Positions 33,386-43,401 are shown, counted from the stretch's first letter. The stretch is 64,000 bases of DNA from Myxococcota bacterium (GCA_017994695.1 JAGOKF010000011.1:1-64000); one strand, 5' to 3'. The notes: generated by a model not told the origin, from the letters alone. Made by a program: numbers and translations.

Positions 33386-33967
33386 ATGGTTCCCGGGAGG
33401 GGTTGCATCCCGGCGGCGCTGCTGGCCTGCCTTGCAGGCACGGCCTGCGCCTCGACCTCCGCCGTGTCATCCTCCTCCCCACGCTCCCCCTCGCCCCCCC
33501 CTCGCACCGCCGCCTCGCTGTCGGACCGCGTCTCGGCAGGTCGGAGCCCATCCGCTTCGGACCGCTGCCGGCAGTTCCTGCCCTTCATCGAGGAGGCTGC
33601 CCGGGAGTTCCGGATCGACCCCGCCCTGCTGGTCGGGCTGGTCCGCACCGAATCGAACTTCCGCCCCGATGCCCGGAGCCCCGTGGGAGCCCTGGGCCTC
33701 ACCCAGGTGCTGCCCACCACCGCCCGGGCCAAGCAGTGCGGCGACCTCCTGGACCCGAAGGAGAACCTTCGCTGCGGCGCGAAGGTGCTTCGGGCCTTCC
33801 TGGAGTGGTACCGCGGGGACCTCTACCTCGGCCTGTCGGGCTACAACGCCGGCCACGGCCTCCCGAACCGGGCCGCCCGGGAGGGGACCCTGCCCGGGAA
33901 CGTGGACTACGTGGAGTCGGTGCTCTGGGGAGCCGCCCGGTTCCAGCGGAAGGGTTGCGCCTTCTAG
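33386..33967 (+). CDS. Small lytic transglycosylase (SLT domain)
   Basis: 193 residues. The signal peptide ends in LAGTAC, so it may be a lipoprotein with a weak lipobox (Cys21). A Ser/Pro-rich linker leads to the SLT domain (about 62-190). Glu89 in VRTESNF is the catalytic acid, followed by GALGLTQVLPTTA and SGYNAG, the family signatures. It cleaves peptidoglycan strands with formation of 1,6-anhydro ends. The start is the ATG at 33386, supported by GGGAGG 6 nt upstream; an in-frame GTG at 33368 lacks it. It sits next to the surface-lipoprotein operon and may help remodel the wall for it. Confidence 0.9.
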   Translation: MVPGRGCIPAALLACLAGTACASTSAVSSSSPRSPSPPPRTAASLSDRVSAGRSPSASDRCRQFLPFIEEAAREFRIDPALLVGLVRTESNFRPDARSPVGALGLTQVLPTTARAKQCGDLLDPKENLRCGAKVLRAFLEWYRGDLYLGLSGYNAGHGLPNRAAREGTLPGNVDYVESVLWGAARFQRKGCAF

Positions 33968-34016
33968 TGCCGTCCTCGGGGGATCGGGCGCCGCCGGGAC
34001 GCGGGCGCGCGGCTCC

Positions 34017-34418
34017 TCACTCGGCGTACAGCAGCAGGAAGGCGGCGACCTTCCGCTTCATCGAGTCGCTGTCGGTGTAGCCGTCCACCGTGTAGGCGAT
34101 GGACCCATGGCGCCGGACCGTGCCGTTCGGCTCGATCTCCCAGGCGATGGACCCCTGCTTCCGGAGGTACCGGCCGTCGATCTCCGCGACGATGCTCCCC
34201 CGCTGGCGGAGGTACCGGCCGTCGAACTCCAGCACGATGCTGCCCCGCTCCCGGACATAGCGCCCGTCGAACTCCGCGACGATGCTGCCCCGCTGGCGCA
34301 GGTAGTCGCCGTCCAGTTCCGCGACGATGCTGCCCTGCTTCCGGATGTAGGGTCCCGCCCAGGCGTCCAGGGCCGGGAGGCATGCCAGCACCACGAACGC
34401 AGCGATCCAGCGCTTCAT
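34017..34418 (-). CDS. Secreted 15-residue-repeat protein (beta-flower-like)
   Basis: 133 residues. A signal peptide (cleavage near DAWA-G, residue 22) precedes about six tandem 15-residue units of the form RYLRQRGSIVAEFDG, with small changes in each. A C-terminal tail of about 30 residues follows. Each unit holds one GSI strand and one acidic E-x-D-G turn, which would build a small closed beta structure. Similar DG.IRK.GSIVG repeats occur in the short proteins described as five-fold beta-flower. It is last in the operon of three giant cysteine-rich lipoproteins (30 bp gap), suggesting a partner or ligand role. No enzymatic motif is visible. Confidence 0.75.
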   Translation of the reverse strand: MKRWIAAFVVLACLPALDAWAGPYIRKQGSIVAELDGDYLRQRGSIVAEFDGRYVRERGSIVLEFDGRYLRQRGSIVAEIDGRYLRKQGSIAWEIEPNGTVRRHGSIAYTVDGYTDSDSMKRKVAAFLLLYAE

Positions 34419-34448
34419 GATTCCCCTCCCGACCTCGCGGGAAACCGG

Positions 34449-36638
34449 TCAGTAGACCCCGGTGATGGTGCCGCCGATGGCATTGAACTTGATCCCGATG
34501 GAGGCCGACTCGGGCTGCCCGTCCCCGTCGCCGTCGATGTCCGGTTCCACCAGGATCTCGATCAGGCTCAGGATGGTCCCCTTGTCCACGGGGATGTCCG
34601 GCGGCCACTGGCTGTCGGGGATTGCGGTGATGGCGTCGATGATCTGCTGCTTCGGCACCGCGCCGCCCAGGATGCCCGCCATCGCGGCGATCTTCCCGCC
34701 GGACAGGGTCACCGTGGCCTCGACCTTGGTGGCGTAGAGGTCCACGTGGAGGTTGATCCCGGCCACCAGGGGCAGGTCGAAGGGGAACCGGTACTGCCGG
34801 CCGCCCGCGGTCAGTCTGTTGCCGACCACCTTCGCGTTGTCCAGCGTCACCAGGGGATTGCAGTCCTTGTCGAAGATGTTGTGGTCCACGATGTACTTGC
34901 AGGACTGGGTCTTGAAGTCGCAGGTGGGGTTCGTGGGATCGAGTTTCCCGGCGTAGAACGCCAGCGTGTAGGCCCCGCCGTCGGTCCGGAAGTTCCGGTG
35001 CTCGAAGAGCAGCACGATCTGCCCCTCGTCCATCGCCTTCTTGATGCCGTCGTTGGCCACCGGCAGGCCCGCCACCGGGCCCAGAGAGTTGTCCACGCCG
35101 CAGCAGCAGTTGCTGGAGGGCGCGCAGGTGGTGGCGTTGTCGTCCAGGTTCAGTCCGTTTCCCGCCTGGCCGTTGTCGGCGATGGACATCGACACGAACT
35201 TGTTCACCACCGGGGAGAAGGTCGGCTGGCAGACGCAGGGCGAGGTGTCCGCCACGCAGACGCCCGCCTCGCAGTGGTCGTTGACGCTGCACTCCAGGCC
35301 GTCGTCGCAGGGAATCCCGTTCTGGGCCTCGTGGAAGCACTTGCCCTTGTCGCACCAGTCCCGGGTGCAGGGGTTCCCGTCGCTGCAATTCTTGGACACG
35401 CCGGCGCAGAAGCCGTCGCTGCACGTGTCGTTGACCGTGCAGGAGTTCCCGTCGTCGCACCGGGCAGTGTTCGGCTCGTTCAGGCAGCCGAGGCCGTCCT
35501 CGGTGCAGAGGTCGTTCGTGCAGGCATTGCCGTCGTCGCAGCGGCTCACGCCGCCCTCGCAGCAGGAGTTGGTGGCCAGGTCGTGCCAGCAGCCGGTGAT
35601 GGCGTTGCATCCGTCCACGGTGCAGATGTTGCCGTCGTCGCAGGTGTCCGGAAGGCCGACGCAGGCGCCGTTGAGGCAGTAGTCCTCCAGCGTGCAGGCG
35701 TCCAGGTCGTCGCATGGAGTGTCCGAGAGGGGCGTGTGGACGCAGCCGCCCAGTTCGGGCCTGCACTCGTCCAGCGTGCAGGGATTGCCGTCGTCGCAGG
35801 AGGCCGACGGCAGAATCACGCACCGTCCCTGGCGGCAGGTCCCCACCTTGCAGGGGTCGTCCAGCACGCAGGCCGGGCCGGTCACCGCCTCGTGGGAGCA
35901 CCCGGCCGGCTCGGAGCACCGGTCGGTGGTGCAGGGATTCAGGTCGTCGCAGTCGTTCGGCACGACGTTCTGGGGAATGCACGCCCCGTCCTGGCAGGCC
36001 CCGACCGCGGCCAGTTCGCAGGCGGCCAGCGCCCCGGAGGGGTCGCACTCGGTCCCGGTCCCGGCGGCGCTCCACTCGCCCGGTTTCGCCGGGTCGCAGA
36101 CCTGGCAGGGGACGTCGGGATTCGCCTCGTCCTTCTGGCGACAGATGCCGTGGATCAGGCATGCGTCCTTCTTCACCGTGAACCGGCAGTTGCCCTTGCC
36201 GTCGCACTGGTCCTCGGTGCAGGGCCGGCCGTCGTCGCAGGCGTAGGCCGTTCCCCCCTCGCAGACCCCGGCCGCGGAGCACTTCTCCCCGTAGGTGCAC
36301 GGATTCCCGTCGTCGCAGGGATCCCCGGCGATGCAGGTCCCTCCGGGGTCATGTCCCGGGTCCGCCGGCGGCGTCCCATCCCCGCCCGGATCCGCCGGCT
36401 GGCTGTCCGGAGCCGTGTCCGTGCCCCCCGGATCCCCGGCCGGGTCGGTGCCCGGATCCCCCGGCGTCACGTCGCGGGGCGAGTCCTCCGGGACATCCCC
36501 GGGTTCCGGGACGTCCGGGAGGTCCGTCGTGCCCGGATCCGTCCCCGTCAGGTCCGTGCCCGGAGTCGAGGACCCGCCGCAGGCCAGGGCCCAGCCCAGA
36601 ATCGCCATCGCCACGAACGACTGCATCCATCGCCGCAT
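34449..36638 (-). CDS. Cysteine-rich CTDC-repeat lipoprotein C
   Basis: 729 residues. The lipobox is ALAC (Cys20), followed by an Asp/Pro/Gly/Thr-rich linker to about residue 100. About ten CDDGNPCTxDxC units (about 105-470) match the Dictyostelium-type CTDC repeat found in myxobacteria. The C-terminal domain (472-729) is not repetitive. It has CCCGVDN, IVLLFEHRNFRTDGGAYTLAFY, a beta-rich core and a calcium-type DIDGDGDGQPE near the end. This domain differs from those of the two upstream lipoproteins, though the stalk is alike. The start at 36638 has AGGAGGTG upstream; the frame extends 40 codons further without support. Predicted location is the outer surface. Function unknown. Confidence 0.85.
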   Translation of the reverse strand: MRRWMQSFVAMAILGWALACGGSSTPGTDLTGTDPGTTDLPDVPEPGDVPEDSPRDVTPGDPGTDPAGDPGGTDTAPDSQPADPGGDGTPPADPGHDPGGTCIAGDPCDDGNPCTYGEKCSAAGVCEGGTAYACDDGRPCTEDQCDGKGNCRFTVKKDACLIHGICRQKDEANPDVPCQVCDPAKPGEWSAAGTGTECDPSGALAACELAAVGACQDGACIPQNVVPNDCDDLNPCTTDRCSEPAGCSHEAVTGPACVLDDPCKVGTCRQGRCVILPSASCDDGNPCTLDECRPELGGCVHTPLSDTPCDDLDACTLEDYCLNGACVGLPDTCDDGNICTVDGCNAITGCWHDLATNSCCEGGVSRCDDGNACTNDLCTEDGLGCLNEPNTARCDDGNSCTVNDTCSDGFCAGVSKNCSDGNPCTRDWCDKGKCFHEAQNGIPCDDGLECSVNDHCEAGVCVADTSPCVCQPTFSPVVNKFVSMSIADNGQAGNGLNLDDNATTCAPSSNCCCGVDNSLGPVAGLPVANDGIKKAMDEGQIVLLFEHRNFRTDGGAYTLAFYAGKLDPTNPTCDFKTQSCKYIVDHNIFDKDCNPLVTLDNAKVVGNRLTAGGRQYRFPFDLPLVAGINLHVDLYATKVEATVTLSGGKIAAMAGILGGAVPKQQIIDAITAIPDSQWPPDIPVDKGTILSLIEILVEPDIDGDGDGQPESASIGIKFNAIGGTITGVY

Positions 36639-36684
36639 CACGCACCTCCTCCTGCTGCCCGGGGCGATGCCCCGCGCGGGAATC

Positions 36685-39600
36685 TCACGGATGTCCCACG
36701 TTTCCCGAAACCACGTTGTAGGCATTCCGCCGCAGGACCTCCCGGATCTCGATGGCAATCTTCGTGTCCGGCGGCAGTCCCGGCATCAGGCCCGACAGGT
36801 CGAACTCGGGCAGCGGGAACGAGCCCAGGGTCTGGCCGGTCAACGAAGAGAGCAACTGGGGCAGCAGCACGTTCCGGATCAGGTTCCCCAGGACGTCCTC
36901 GGCCCCCACCAGGCCTCCCGAGAGGCTCGCGATCTCGACGTCCAGGAAGGTCGGCTGCTGCACCGCGATGGAAATCTCCTTGCCGGTCGGGGTGTCCACG
37001 GTGGTCAGGTTCGCCTCGGCCTCCAGCGTGGCGAACAGCCGCATCTGGACCGGGGATCCGAAGAGTTTCATGCCGACGTCCACCCCGAGGTCCCCGATCT
37101 GGAGCATCAGGCGGGCCTCTTCGTTGCAGGCCGACAGGATCGGCGGCAGCCACAGGTCCAGCGACACCTGGAGGTCCGTGATGCCGTAGGACGACAGGTC
37201 CACGCCGCCCAGCAGGTCCGGCGGCAGGGGCATCGTCAGGGACCCGGCCCAGTACAGGCCAAAGGGAATCTGGTTGAAGAAGTCGTCGTGGAGTCCCATT
37301 TCCAGCGCCGGCGGCTTCGGGTCGGGGGTCCCGGCCGGGAAGGACGGCCTCGGCTCCGGGACCCCGGTGAGGCAGGACGCCCGGCCGATCGACCCCAGGA
37401 CCTGGTGCTGGACCCCGTGGGGCGCGACGACCGTGGCGGCCAGGCCCAGCAGCCCTCCCGCCGGCGTGAACTCGATGGAACTGAAGCGGCTGCGCAGTCC
37501 CAGCGTCACCGGGGTGCCGCCGGGGAAGAAGGCCGGGACCTCGAAATCGGTGTTGATGGCCAGCCCGGCCAGTGCGTCCTCGAGGGCCGGGATCAGGGAG
37601 TTGATCTGGTCCCGGAAGGCCGCCTCGATCTGGTCCGCGAAGGTCCCCTCGAAGAAGTTGATCAGCCAGTTCAGCAGGAAGCCCCAGACCCCGCTGAGGT
37701 CGATGTTGAGCCCCTGGATCTGGACGTCGGTCCCCTGGGCGGTCACCACCGGCTGTCCGGTCACGGGATCCAGGGAGATCAGGAGCGTGGTGTCGATCAC
37801 GATGGCCGTGGCCGTCACCGTGCCGCTGAAGTCCGGGCACCCGAACCCGGATGTCGGGACGCTGACGTTGGCCCGGAAATTCGGGATCACGGCGTGCATC
37901 TTGAGCCCGCCGTTCATGGGCACCAGGTCCACCGAGGGTGGTCCGTACTGGATGTTGGTGACGTTGACCCGGTAGTCGCACCAGCCGAAGGTCCCGGTGG
38001 TCACGGGGTTCCGGATCATCGCGTTCAGGTCCATCGACTGGATGTAGAGGGTCAGGATCGTGGCGATGTCATCGACATCCGACGTGTCGTTGTCGTCCCA
38101 GACCTCGGGTCCCAGGAACAGCAGGATGCCGTCGGGGACCTGGGACTGGGCCGGGTTCGCCTGGTCCACCGGGTACCACTGGTGGCTCAGGTAGTAGGAC
38201 TGGACCACGTGGTCCTTCAGGCCCATCAGGTCCTCAGCGTCGATCACCAGGGGATTCATGCCCTGGCGTGAGGGGATGTCCACCTGGAAGGACCGGTCCA
38301 CGGGGTTCACGATCAGGGGGATGTCGTTGACCGTGAGGCGGGTCACGAACCACCCGTCCAATCCCGTGTCCACATGGCCCCGGACCGTGATCGTCCGCCC
38401 GTCGGGCCCGGCGGCGGTGGCGTCCAGCGTCGCACCCCGGGGCGGGAAATCCACCACGACCTGGGGACGGCACTCGGGCCGGTTGTCCACCGCGTGCTGG
38501 CAGCCGTTGACCGGGTGGCAGGTGTCCTTCGTGCACTGGAGGCCGTCGTCGCAGAGGTCCACGATGGGTGTTCCGACGCAACGCCCCTCGCCGTTGCAGG
38601 CGTCCCCGCCGGTGCAGACGTTGCCGTCGTCGCAGGGGGCGGTGTTCCAGGCATGGCCGCAGCCGCTGTCCTCCAGGCAGAAGTCGTCCGTGCAGGGATC
38701 GTCGTCGTCGCAGTCCAGCGATGCGGCCCCCGACTGGCAGGCCCCCAGGCCGCAGGTGTCGCCCACGGTGCAGGCGTTGCCGTCGTCGCAGGGATCGGCA
38801 TTGGGCACGAAAGCGCAACCGACGCCGGCCACGCAGGAGTCGTCGGTGCAGAGGTTGCCGTCGTCGCACTCCAGGGCCTCGGGCCCCGCGGTGCAGGCCC
38901 CCGCCCGGCAGCGATCCCCCAGCGTGCAGGGGTCCCGGTCGTCGCAGGGGGCGGCGTTGGGCACGAAGACGCATCCCCGGGAGGGCACGCACCCGTCGTC
39001 GGTGCAGGGATTGTCGTCGTCGCAGGACAGGTTCTGGTCGCCCGGAGCGCAGACCCCCTGATGGCATTGGTCGCCCACCGTGCAGAGGTTGCCGTCGTCG
39101 CACGGATCGTCGTTCGGGTCGAACAGGCACCCGAAGTCCGGGTCGCAACGGTCATCGGTGCAGGGATTGTCGTCCCGGCAGGTGATCGGTCCTCCCACGC
39201 AGGCGTCCTCGACGCACCGGTCCCCCTCGGTGCACAGAGAACCGTCGTCGCAGGGAGCCCCGTCGGCGGGATCGTTGCGGCAGGCGCCGTTCCGGCAGGA
39301 ATCGACCGTGCAGGGATTCCCGTCGTCGCAGTCCCGGGTCGTCCCCGGCAGGCAGAACCCGGCGGAGCACCGGTCGCCCGCGGTGCAGCCGTCCCCGTCG
39401 TCGCAGGTCCGGGCGTCGTCGGGCAGCAGGCGATCCTGGGCCAGGGCCGAAATGCAGGACTGGCACGGGATCTCCTCGAGTCCCTTCCCCTCCTCGACGC
39501 ACCGGTCCCCGACCAGGCACCAGCCGGCCTTCACCTGGTGCGTGCAGGCGTCGGCCCCGGTGCAGGCGTCCTCGGTGCACTCGATCCCGTCATCGCAGTC

Positions 39601-39963
39601 CTCGGCCAGCGTCCCCCGGCAGACTCCCTCCCCATCGCAGGTATCGCCGTAGGTGCACGGGTCCCCGTCGTCGCAGGGCGTGTCCGGGCGGCAGAGGGGA
39701 ACGAACACCTCCCCGTCGCCTGCGATTCCGTCCTCGCCGGGGTCGCCCTCCCCGGGGTCCCCCGGGCGGTCGGTCCCGGGCTGATCCGTTCCTCCGAGGT
39801 CCGGGCGCCCTCCCTCGTCCTCCACGATGCCCGGGTCCGCCGGGAGGTCCACCCCCGGCTGCCCGTCGCTGCCCGGAACGTCGGGCAGGGAAATTCCGCC
39901 CCCGCCGCAACCCCAGGACCACCCCGCGGCACAGACCACCAGGACCCCGATCCAGCGCCTCAT
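36685..39963 (-). CDS. Giant cysteine-rich CTDC-repeat lipoprotein B
   Basis: 1092 residues. Signal and probable lipid site (WGC, Cys19) lead to an Asp/Pro/Gly linker. Fourteen CTDC units (about 95-500) follow, mostly CDDGNxCT alternating between GDxC and DDxC endings. The C-terminal 590 residues form a separate domain closely paralogous to that of lipoprotein A: LPPILSACN, MGLHDDFFN and the ending KIAIEIREVLRRNAYNVVSGN. That domain has amphipathic strands and helices that recall lipid-binding TULIP/BPI folds; this is inference. A strong GGGAGG precedes the start. The gene lies 27 bp behind A, so both are made from one message. Confidence 0.88.
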   Translation of the reverse strand: MRRWIGVLVVCAAGWSWGCGGGGISLPDVPGSDGQPGVDLPADPGIVEDEGGRPDLGGTDQPGTDRPGDPGEGDPGEDGIAGDGEVFVPLCRPDTPCDDGDPCTYGDTCDGEGVCRGTLAEDCDDGIECTEDACTGADACTHQVKAGWCLVGDRCVEEGKGLEEIPCQSCISALAQDRLLPDDARTCDDGDGCTAGDRCSAGFCLPGTTRDCDDGNPCTVDSCRNGACRNDPADGAPCDDGSLCTEGDRCVEDACVGGPITCRDDNPCTDDRCDPDFGCLFDPNDDPCDDGNLCTVGDQCHQGVCAPGDQNLSCDDDNPCTDDGCVPSRGCVFVPNAAPCDDRDPCTLGDRCRAGACTAGPEALECDDGNLCTDDSCVAGVGCAFVPNADPCDDGNACTVGDTCGLGACQSGAASLDCDDDDPCTDDFCLEDSGCGHAWNTAPCDDGNVCTGGDACNGEGRCVGTPIVDLCDDGLQCTKDTCHPVNGCQHAVDNRPECRPQVVVDFPPRGATLDATAAGPDGRTITVRGHVDTGLDGWFVTRLTVNDIPLIVNPVDRSFQVDIPSRQGMNPLVIDAEDLMGLKDHVVQSYYLSHQWYPVDQANPAQSQVPDGILLFLGPEVWDDNDTSDVDDIATILTLYIQSMDLNAMIRNPVTTGTFGWCDYRVNVTNIQYGPPSVDLVPMNGGLKMHAVIPNFRANVSVPTSGFGCPDFSGTVTATAIVIDTTLLISLDPVTGQPVVTAQGTDVQIQGLNIDLSGVWGFLLNWLINFFEGTFADQIEAAFRDQINSLIPALEDALAGLAINTDFEVPAFFPGGTPVTLGLRSRFSSIEFTPAGGLLGLAATVVAPHGVQHQVLGSIGRASCLTGVPEPRPSFPAGTPDPKPPALEMGLHDDFFNQIPFGLYWAGSLTMPLPPDLLGGVDLSSYGITDLQVSLDLWLPPILSACNEEARLMLQIGDLGVDVGMKLFGSPVQMRLFATLEAEANLTTVDTPTGKEISIAVQQPTFLDVEIASLSGGLVGAEDVLGNLIRNVLLPQLLSSLTGQTLGSFPLPEFDLSGLMPGLPPDTKIAIEIREVLRRNAYNVVSGNVGHP

Positions 39964-39990
39964 GTCGTCCCTCCCTGAAACGGCAGGTCC

Positions 39991-42900
39991 TCAGCGGACG
40001 TTGCCGGACACCACCGTGTTCCCGTCAATCCTCAACAGTTCCCGGATGTCAATGGCGATCTTGCTCCCGGCGGGCATCTCCGGCGCCAGGGCATGGAGGT
40101 CGATCTCCGGGATCGGGAAGGACACCAGCGTGCTCCCCGACAGGGCCCGGAGCAGCATCGGGATGGCGGTGTTCCGGATCAGGTTGCCCAGGCTGTCCTC
40201 GGCCCCCACCAGGCCCCCGGCGATCGAGGCGATCTCGATGTCGATGAAGACCGGCTCCCGGATGCCGAAGCCCAGTTCGTTCTGTCCGGTCTGGGGATTG
40301 CGGGTCACGGTCAGCACGGTCTCGCTGTTCAGCGACGCGAACATCCGCATCGTGACGGGCTGGCCGAACAGTTTCATCGTCCCGTCGATCTGGATGTCCC
40401 CGGCCTGGAACATCAGTTTCCCCTGGGGATTGCAGGCCGACAGGATCGGCGGCAGCCGGAAGTCCAGGTTCAGCACCAGTTCGCTGATGCCGTAACTGCC
40501 CAGGTCGAAGGCCCCGCCTCCCAGGGCCGCGGCTTCGATGGGAAGCCGCAGGCCGCCTCCCCAGTAGAGGGCGTAGGGCACCAGGTTGAAGAAATCGTCG
40601 TGGAGGCCGATTTCCAGGGCGCCGCGCTTGGGGAAGTTCAGGGGCCCCTCGGCGGGTCCCAGGCACGACGCCCGGCCGATGGACCCCAGGGGCGTCCAGG
40701 GGATGCCCTTGGGCGTGACGACGGTGGACGCCATCCCGATCACGCCCCCGGCGGGGGTGAACTCCAGCGTCGAGGGCTTCGCCAGGATCCGCAGCGTCAG
40801 GGGCTTCGCCCCCGGAAGGAAGGCGGGGATCTCGAAGTTCTGGTCCAGGGCCAGGTTCTTCACGGCGTCGGCGACCATCCTGCTGATGTCGTTGGCCATC
40901 GTCTTCTCGAACTCGTCCTCGATCATCCGGGCGAAGTCGTCCTCGAAGAAATCGATGATCCAGTTGAACAGGAAGCCCCAGATGCCGTCGATGCTGACGT
41001 CGAGCCCGTTCACGGTGACCTTGGGGTTGGCGATGGACCCCTGGGGATTGCCGTCGGCCCCCATCGACAGCATCACGGTGGCCTGGATCACGATGGACGA
41101 GGCCGAGGCCCGCCCGCTGAAATCCGGGCAGAGGAAGCCGCTGACGGGAATGTCGATGTCCACCCGGAACGAGGGGATCGTGGCCTTGAAGAACAGCCCT
41201 CCCCAGGTGGGCACCAGGTCCACCGAGATGGGCCCGTACCGGACGTTCCGGATGTTGACCCGGTACTTGCACCACCCGAAGGACCCGGACGTGACGGGGT
41301 TCTGGATCAGGTTGGCGATGTTCAGGTTCTGGACCAGCAGGGTCAGCACCGTGGCGATGTCGTTGGGGGTCCGGGTGTCGTTGTCGTCCCACACGGTGGG
41401 TCCCAGGAACATCTTGAGGCCGTCGGGAACCCGGGAGGCGTCGGGATTCGCGGCGTCCACGGGGTAGTACTTCGGGGAGTAGTAGATCGACTGGACCAGG
41501 TGGTCCGCGAAGCAGACCGTCCCGGTCATCTGGCAGGACACGTCCTCGGCGTTGGCGACGATGGGATTGAATCCCTGGTTCAGGGTCATGGGATACCCGT
41601 TCAGGGACCCGTCGTCGTTCCGGGTGCAGACCCCGGACCCGTCGTCCATCGTCCGGGGACAGACGAAGTGCTGATCCAGGGGGCTGACGAGGCACTGGCG
41701 CCCGTTCAGGGTCACCCAGGGCACCAGCAGGCCACCCATCGGGTACTCGATGTGCCCCCGCACGCAGATCTTCCGTTCCCCGCTGGCATTCAGGGCACCG
41801 TAGGTGTTCATCGTGACCCCCCGGGCCGGCCAGTCGATGACGATCTGGGGCCGGCACTCGGGCATGGCCTTGTGGGCGCAGCCTCCCCCGGGGGTGCAGA
41901 AGTCGGCGGTGCAGTCGTTCCCGTCGTCGCAGACGCCCGGCAGCAACTGCCCGACGCAGGACCCGGCGGTGCACCGGTCCAGCATCGTGCAGACGTTGTT
42001 GTCGTCGCAGGGCAGGTTGTTCGGCCTGGGCACGCAGCCGATGAAATCCTCGCAGGTGTCGTCGGTGCAGACGTTGCCGTCATCGCAGTTCAGCAGGGTC
42101 GGGCCGGGACGGCACTCCCCTCCCAGGCAGCGGTCGTCCAGGTGGCAGGGGTCGCCGTCGTCGCAGGGATCCTGGTTGGGTTCGAAGACGCAGCCGACCC
42201 CGGGCTGGCAGCGGTCGTCGGTGCAGAGGTTGCCGTCGTCGCACTCCAGGCCCACGGGGCCGGGGCGGCAGGTGCCACCCTGGCACCGATCCCCGACGGT
42301 GCAGGGGTCCCGGTCGTCGCAGGGAAGAACGTTGGGAATGTGGACGCACCCGCCGGCATGGTCCGGAACGCAGGAGTCGTCCGTGCAGGGGTTCCCGTCG
42401 TCGCAGTTCGGCCGTCCCTGGCCGGGCCGGCAGGTCCCCTGGACGCAGGCGTCGCCGATCGTGCAGATGTTGCCGTCGTCGCAGGCCGCCGTGTTGAAGG
42501 CATAGACGCAGCCGAACAGCGGGTCGCACCGGTCGTCCGTGCAGGGGTTCCCGTCGAAGCATCCCAGGGGATCGCCGAGGCACTCGCCGTCCTGGCAGCG
42601 GTCGTTCTCGGTGCAGAGGCTCCCGTCGTCGCATGGCCCTTCGCGATTCTCGAACCGGCAGGTCCCCTGGTCGCAGGTGCCGGTGATGCAGGGATTGCCG
42701 CTGTCGCACCGCATGGGGGATCCAAGACAGACCCCGGCCCGGCAACGGTCCTGGACCGTGCAGGGATTGCCGTCGTCGCAGGGGAGCGAGTCGTCGGGGA
42801 TCAGGGCGTCTGTCCGGATGGCGGTGACGCAGGAGTGGCACGGCAGGACCGGGTCCGACTCCCCTTCCCGGTAACAGGTCCCCTCAACCAGGCACCAGCC

Positions 42901-43401
42901 GGGTTTCAGGTCGTGGCGGCAGTCCTCGGCCGAAAGGCACCGGTCCTCGGTGCATTCCAGGTCGTCCTCGCATCCCTCGACGGGGGTTCCGATGCAGGAC
43001 AGATCGTCCTGACAGAGGTCGTCCACCGTGCAGGGGTCCCGGTCGTCGCAGCGTTCCCCTGGGGTGCACCTTCCCGCCGGAGGAGGTCCGTCGGATCCCG
43101 GATCCTGCGGGGTGGCGTCGGAGGGAGGGTTCTCGCCGCCCTGGCCGTCCCGGAGGCCTTCCGTTCCCGGGACATCTTCGCCCGGTGCCTCCCCGTCCTG
43201 GCGCCCGGAGTCCTCGTTCGACGCCTCGTCGCCTGGAAGGCGGTCGCCCTGGAGGTCCAGGGCCAGGCCGTCCCCCAGGGGCAGGTCCTGGAGGCCCGTG
43301 TCGAGGTTTCCGACGGACCCGCCTCCGCAGCCCGCGATCAAGGCTGCCAGGCACGCGGCCTGAACCAGGGCTCCCGTTCCGAGGCGAGGCAGGATCCGCA
43401 T
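39991..43401 (-). CDS. Giant cysteine-rich CTDC-repeat lipoprotein A
   Basis: 1136 residues, first gene of the surface-lipoprotein operon. The lipobox is LIAGC (Cys25). A Gly/Asp/Pro linker runs to about residue 105 and fourteen CTDC units span about 110-515. The C-terminal domain (516-1136) is shared with lipoprotein B, with GLHDDFFNLVPYALYWGG, LPPILSACNPQ and the end SKIAIDIRELLRIDGNTVVSGN. Equal repeat number and a shared C-domain show A and B arose by duplication of the whole gene. The rigid, disulfide-rich stalk would hold the C-domain away from the outer membrane. A clear promoter (43430-43458) lies just upstream. Confidence 0.88.
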   Translation of the reverse strand: MRILPRLGTGALVQAACLAALIAGCGGGSVGNLDTGLQDLPLGDGLALDLQGDRLPGDEASNEDSGRQDGEAPGEDVPGTEGLRDGQGGENPPSDATPQDPGSDGPPPAGRCTPGERCDDRDPCTVDDLCQDDLSCIGTPVEGCEDDLECTEDRCLSAEDCRHDLKPGWCLVEGTCYREGESDPVLPCHSCVTAIRTDALIPDDSLPCDDGNPCTVQDRCRAGVCLGSPMRCDSGNPCITGTCDQGTCRFENREGPCDDGSLCTENDRCQDGECLGDPLGCFDGNPCTDDRCDPLFGCVYAFNTAACDDGNICTIGDACVQGTCRPGQGRPNCDDGNPCTDDSCVPDHAGGCVHIPNVLPCDDRDPCTVGDRCQGGTCRPGPVGLECDDGNLCTDDRCQPGVGCVFEPNQDPCDDGDPCHLDDRCLGGECRPGPTLLNCDDGNVCTDDTCEDFIGCVPRPNNLPCDDNNVCTMLDRCTAGSCVGQLLPGVCDDGNDCTADFCTPGGGCAHKAMPECRPQIVIDWPARGVTMNTYGALNASGERKICVRGHIEYPMGGLLVPWVTLNGRQCLVSPLDQHFVCPRTMDDGSGVCTRNDDGSLNGYPMTLNQGFNPIVANAEDVSCQMTGTVCFADHLVQSIYYSPKYYPVDAANPDASRVPDGLKMFLGPTVWDDNDTRTPNDIATVLTLLVQNLNIANLIQNPVTSGSFGWCKYRVNIRNVRYGPISVDLVPTWGGLFFKATIPSFRVDIDIPVSGFLCPDFSGRASASSIVIQATVMLSMGADGNPQGSIANPKVTVNGLDVSIDGIWGFLFNWIIDFFEDDFARMIEDEFEKTMANDISRMVADAVKNLALDQNFEIPAFLPGAKPLTLRILAKPSTLEFTPAGGVIGMASTVVTPKGIPWTPLGSIGRASCLGPAEGPLNFPKRGALEIGLHDDFFNLVPYALYWGGGLRLPIEAAALGGGAFDLGSYGISELVLNLDFRLPPILSACNPQGKLMFQAGDIQIDGTMKLFGQPVTMRMFASLNSETVLTVTRNPQTGQNELGFGIREPVFIDIEIASIAGGLVGAEDSLGNLIRNTAIPMLLRALSGSTLVSFPIPEIDLHALAPEMPAGSKIAIDIRELLRIDGNTVVSGNVR

